This document shows positions 14,370 to 14,417 of a stretch of DNA of 14,417 nt, one piece after another. The position numbers and the translations under genes are program-made. Origin of the DNA: Planctomycetota bacterium (GTDB lineage Bacteria > Planctomycetota > Planctomycetia > Pirellulales > Pirellulaceae); contig JAEZAS010000384.1 in the NCBI GenBank assembly GCA_023430365.1, positions 1 to 14,417 of the forward strand, written 5' to 3'. Every line of letters starts with the position of its first letter. The first letter of the stretch is position 1. The notes beneath the pieces are model-generated. The model was not told where the DNA came from. It saw only the letters and a program-made list of their open reading frames with translations, and searched no databases.

Positions 14370-14417
14370 CACCGGTTTCTGAACTGACCTGACGCGTTGA
14401 ACCGTGCTTTGCTCAGC

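Overview
The window looks like a chromosomal segment of a planctomycete, probably close to the Pirellulales. The best evidence is the large exported protein at 2238-5471. Its N-terminus carries the FELLEARNLLAGD stretch, a version of the planctomycete 'LEPR-LLA-D' extracellular motif, and its RTX repeats end in a tail I recall from planctomycete calcium-binding repeat proteins. GTG/TTG starts and strong AGGAGG-type ribosome binding sites coexist here. No tRNA, rRNA, CRISPR array, transposase or phage gene was seen.

Layout. (1) 75-1778 (-) encodes an outer-membrane beta-barrel of the alginate-export type with a cysteine-rich N-terminal segment. A REP-like palindrome lies beyond its 3' end. (2) A 459-bp divergent intergenic region (1779-2237) leads to (3) 2238-5471 (+), an exported vanadium-dependent haloperoxidase-type enzyme fused to long RTX-like repeats. 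(4) 5732-7666 (+) encodes a DUF4422 plus family-2 glycosyltransferase fusion. A hairpin terminator follows it at a convergent junction. (5) A minus-strand pair, UDP-galactopyranose mutase (8788-9903) then a GT2 glycosyltransferase (7753-8742), is divergent from (6) a plus-strand run: galE (10129-11121), an FkbM methyltransferase (11167-12093), a carbohydrate-type sulfotransferase (12257-13180) and a second, paralogous FkbM methyltransferase (13202-14194). A terminator-like hairpin lies at 14340-14369.

How the genes may work together (inference). GalE makes UDP-galactose and Glf converts it to UDP-galactofuranose. The GT2 and DUF4422-GT2 proteins would transfer sugars to a surface glycan. The two FkbM enzymes and the sulfotransferase could then O-methylate and sulfate it. 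The right two thirds of the window therefore reads as part of a locus for a methylated, sulfated, galactofuranose-containing exopolysaccharide or glycan. The secreted haloperoxidase-RTX protein and the barrel protein lie beside it but cannot be tied to it from sequence alone.

The most noteworthy points are the paralogous FkbM pair with an unrecognised N-terminal region, the divergent mutase motif, the haloperoxidase-RTX architecture with a 124-125-residue repeat, and hairpins built around stop codons, especially that of glf.
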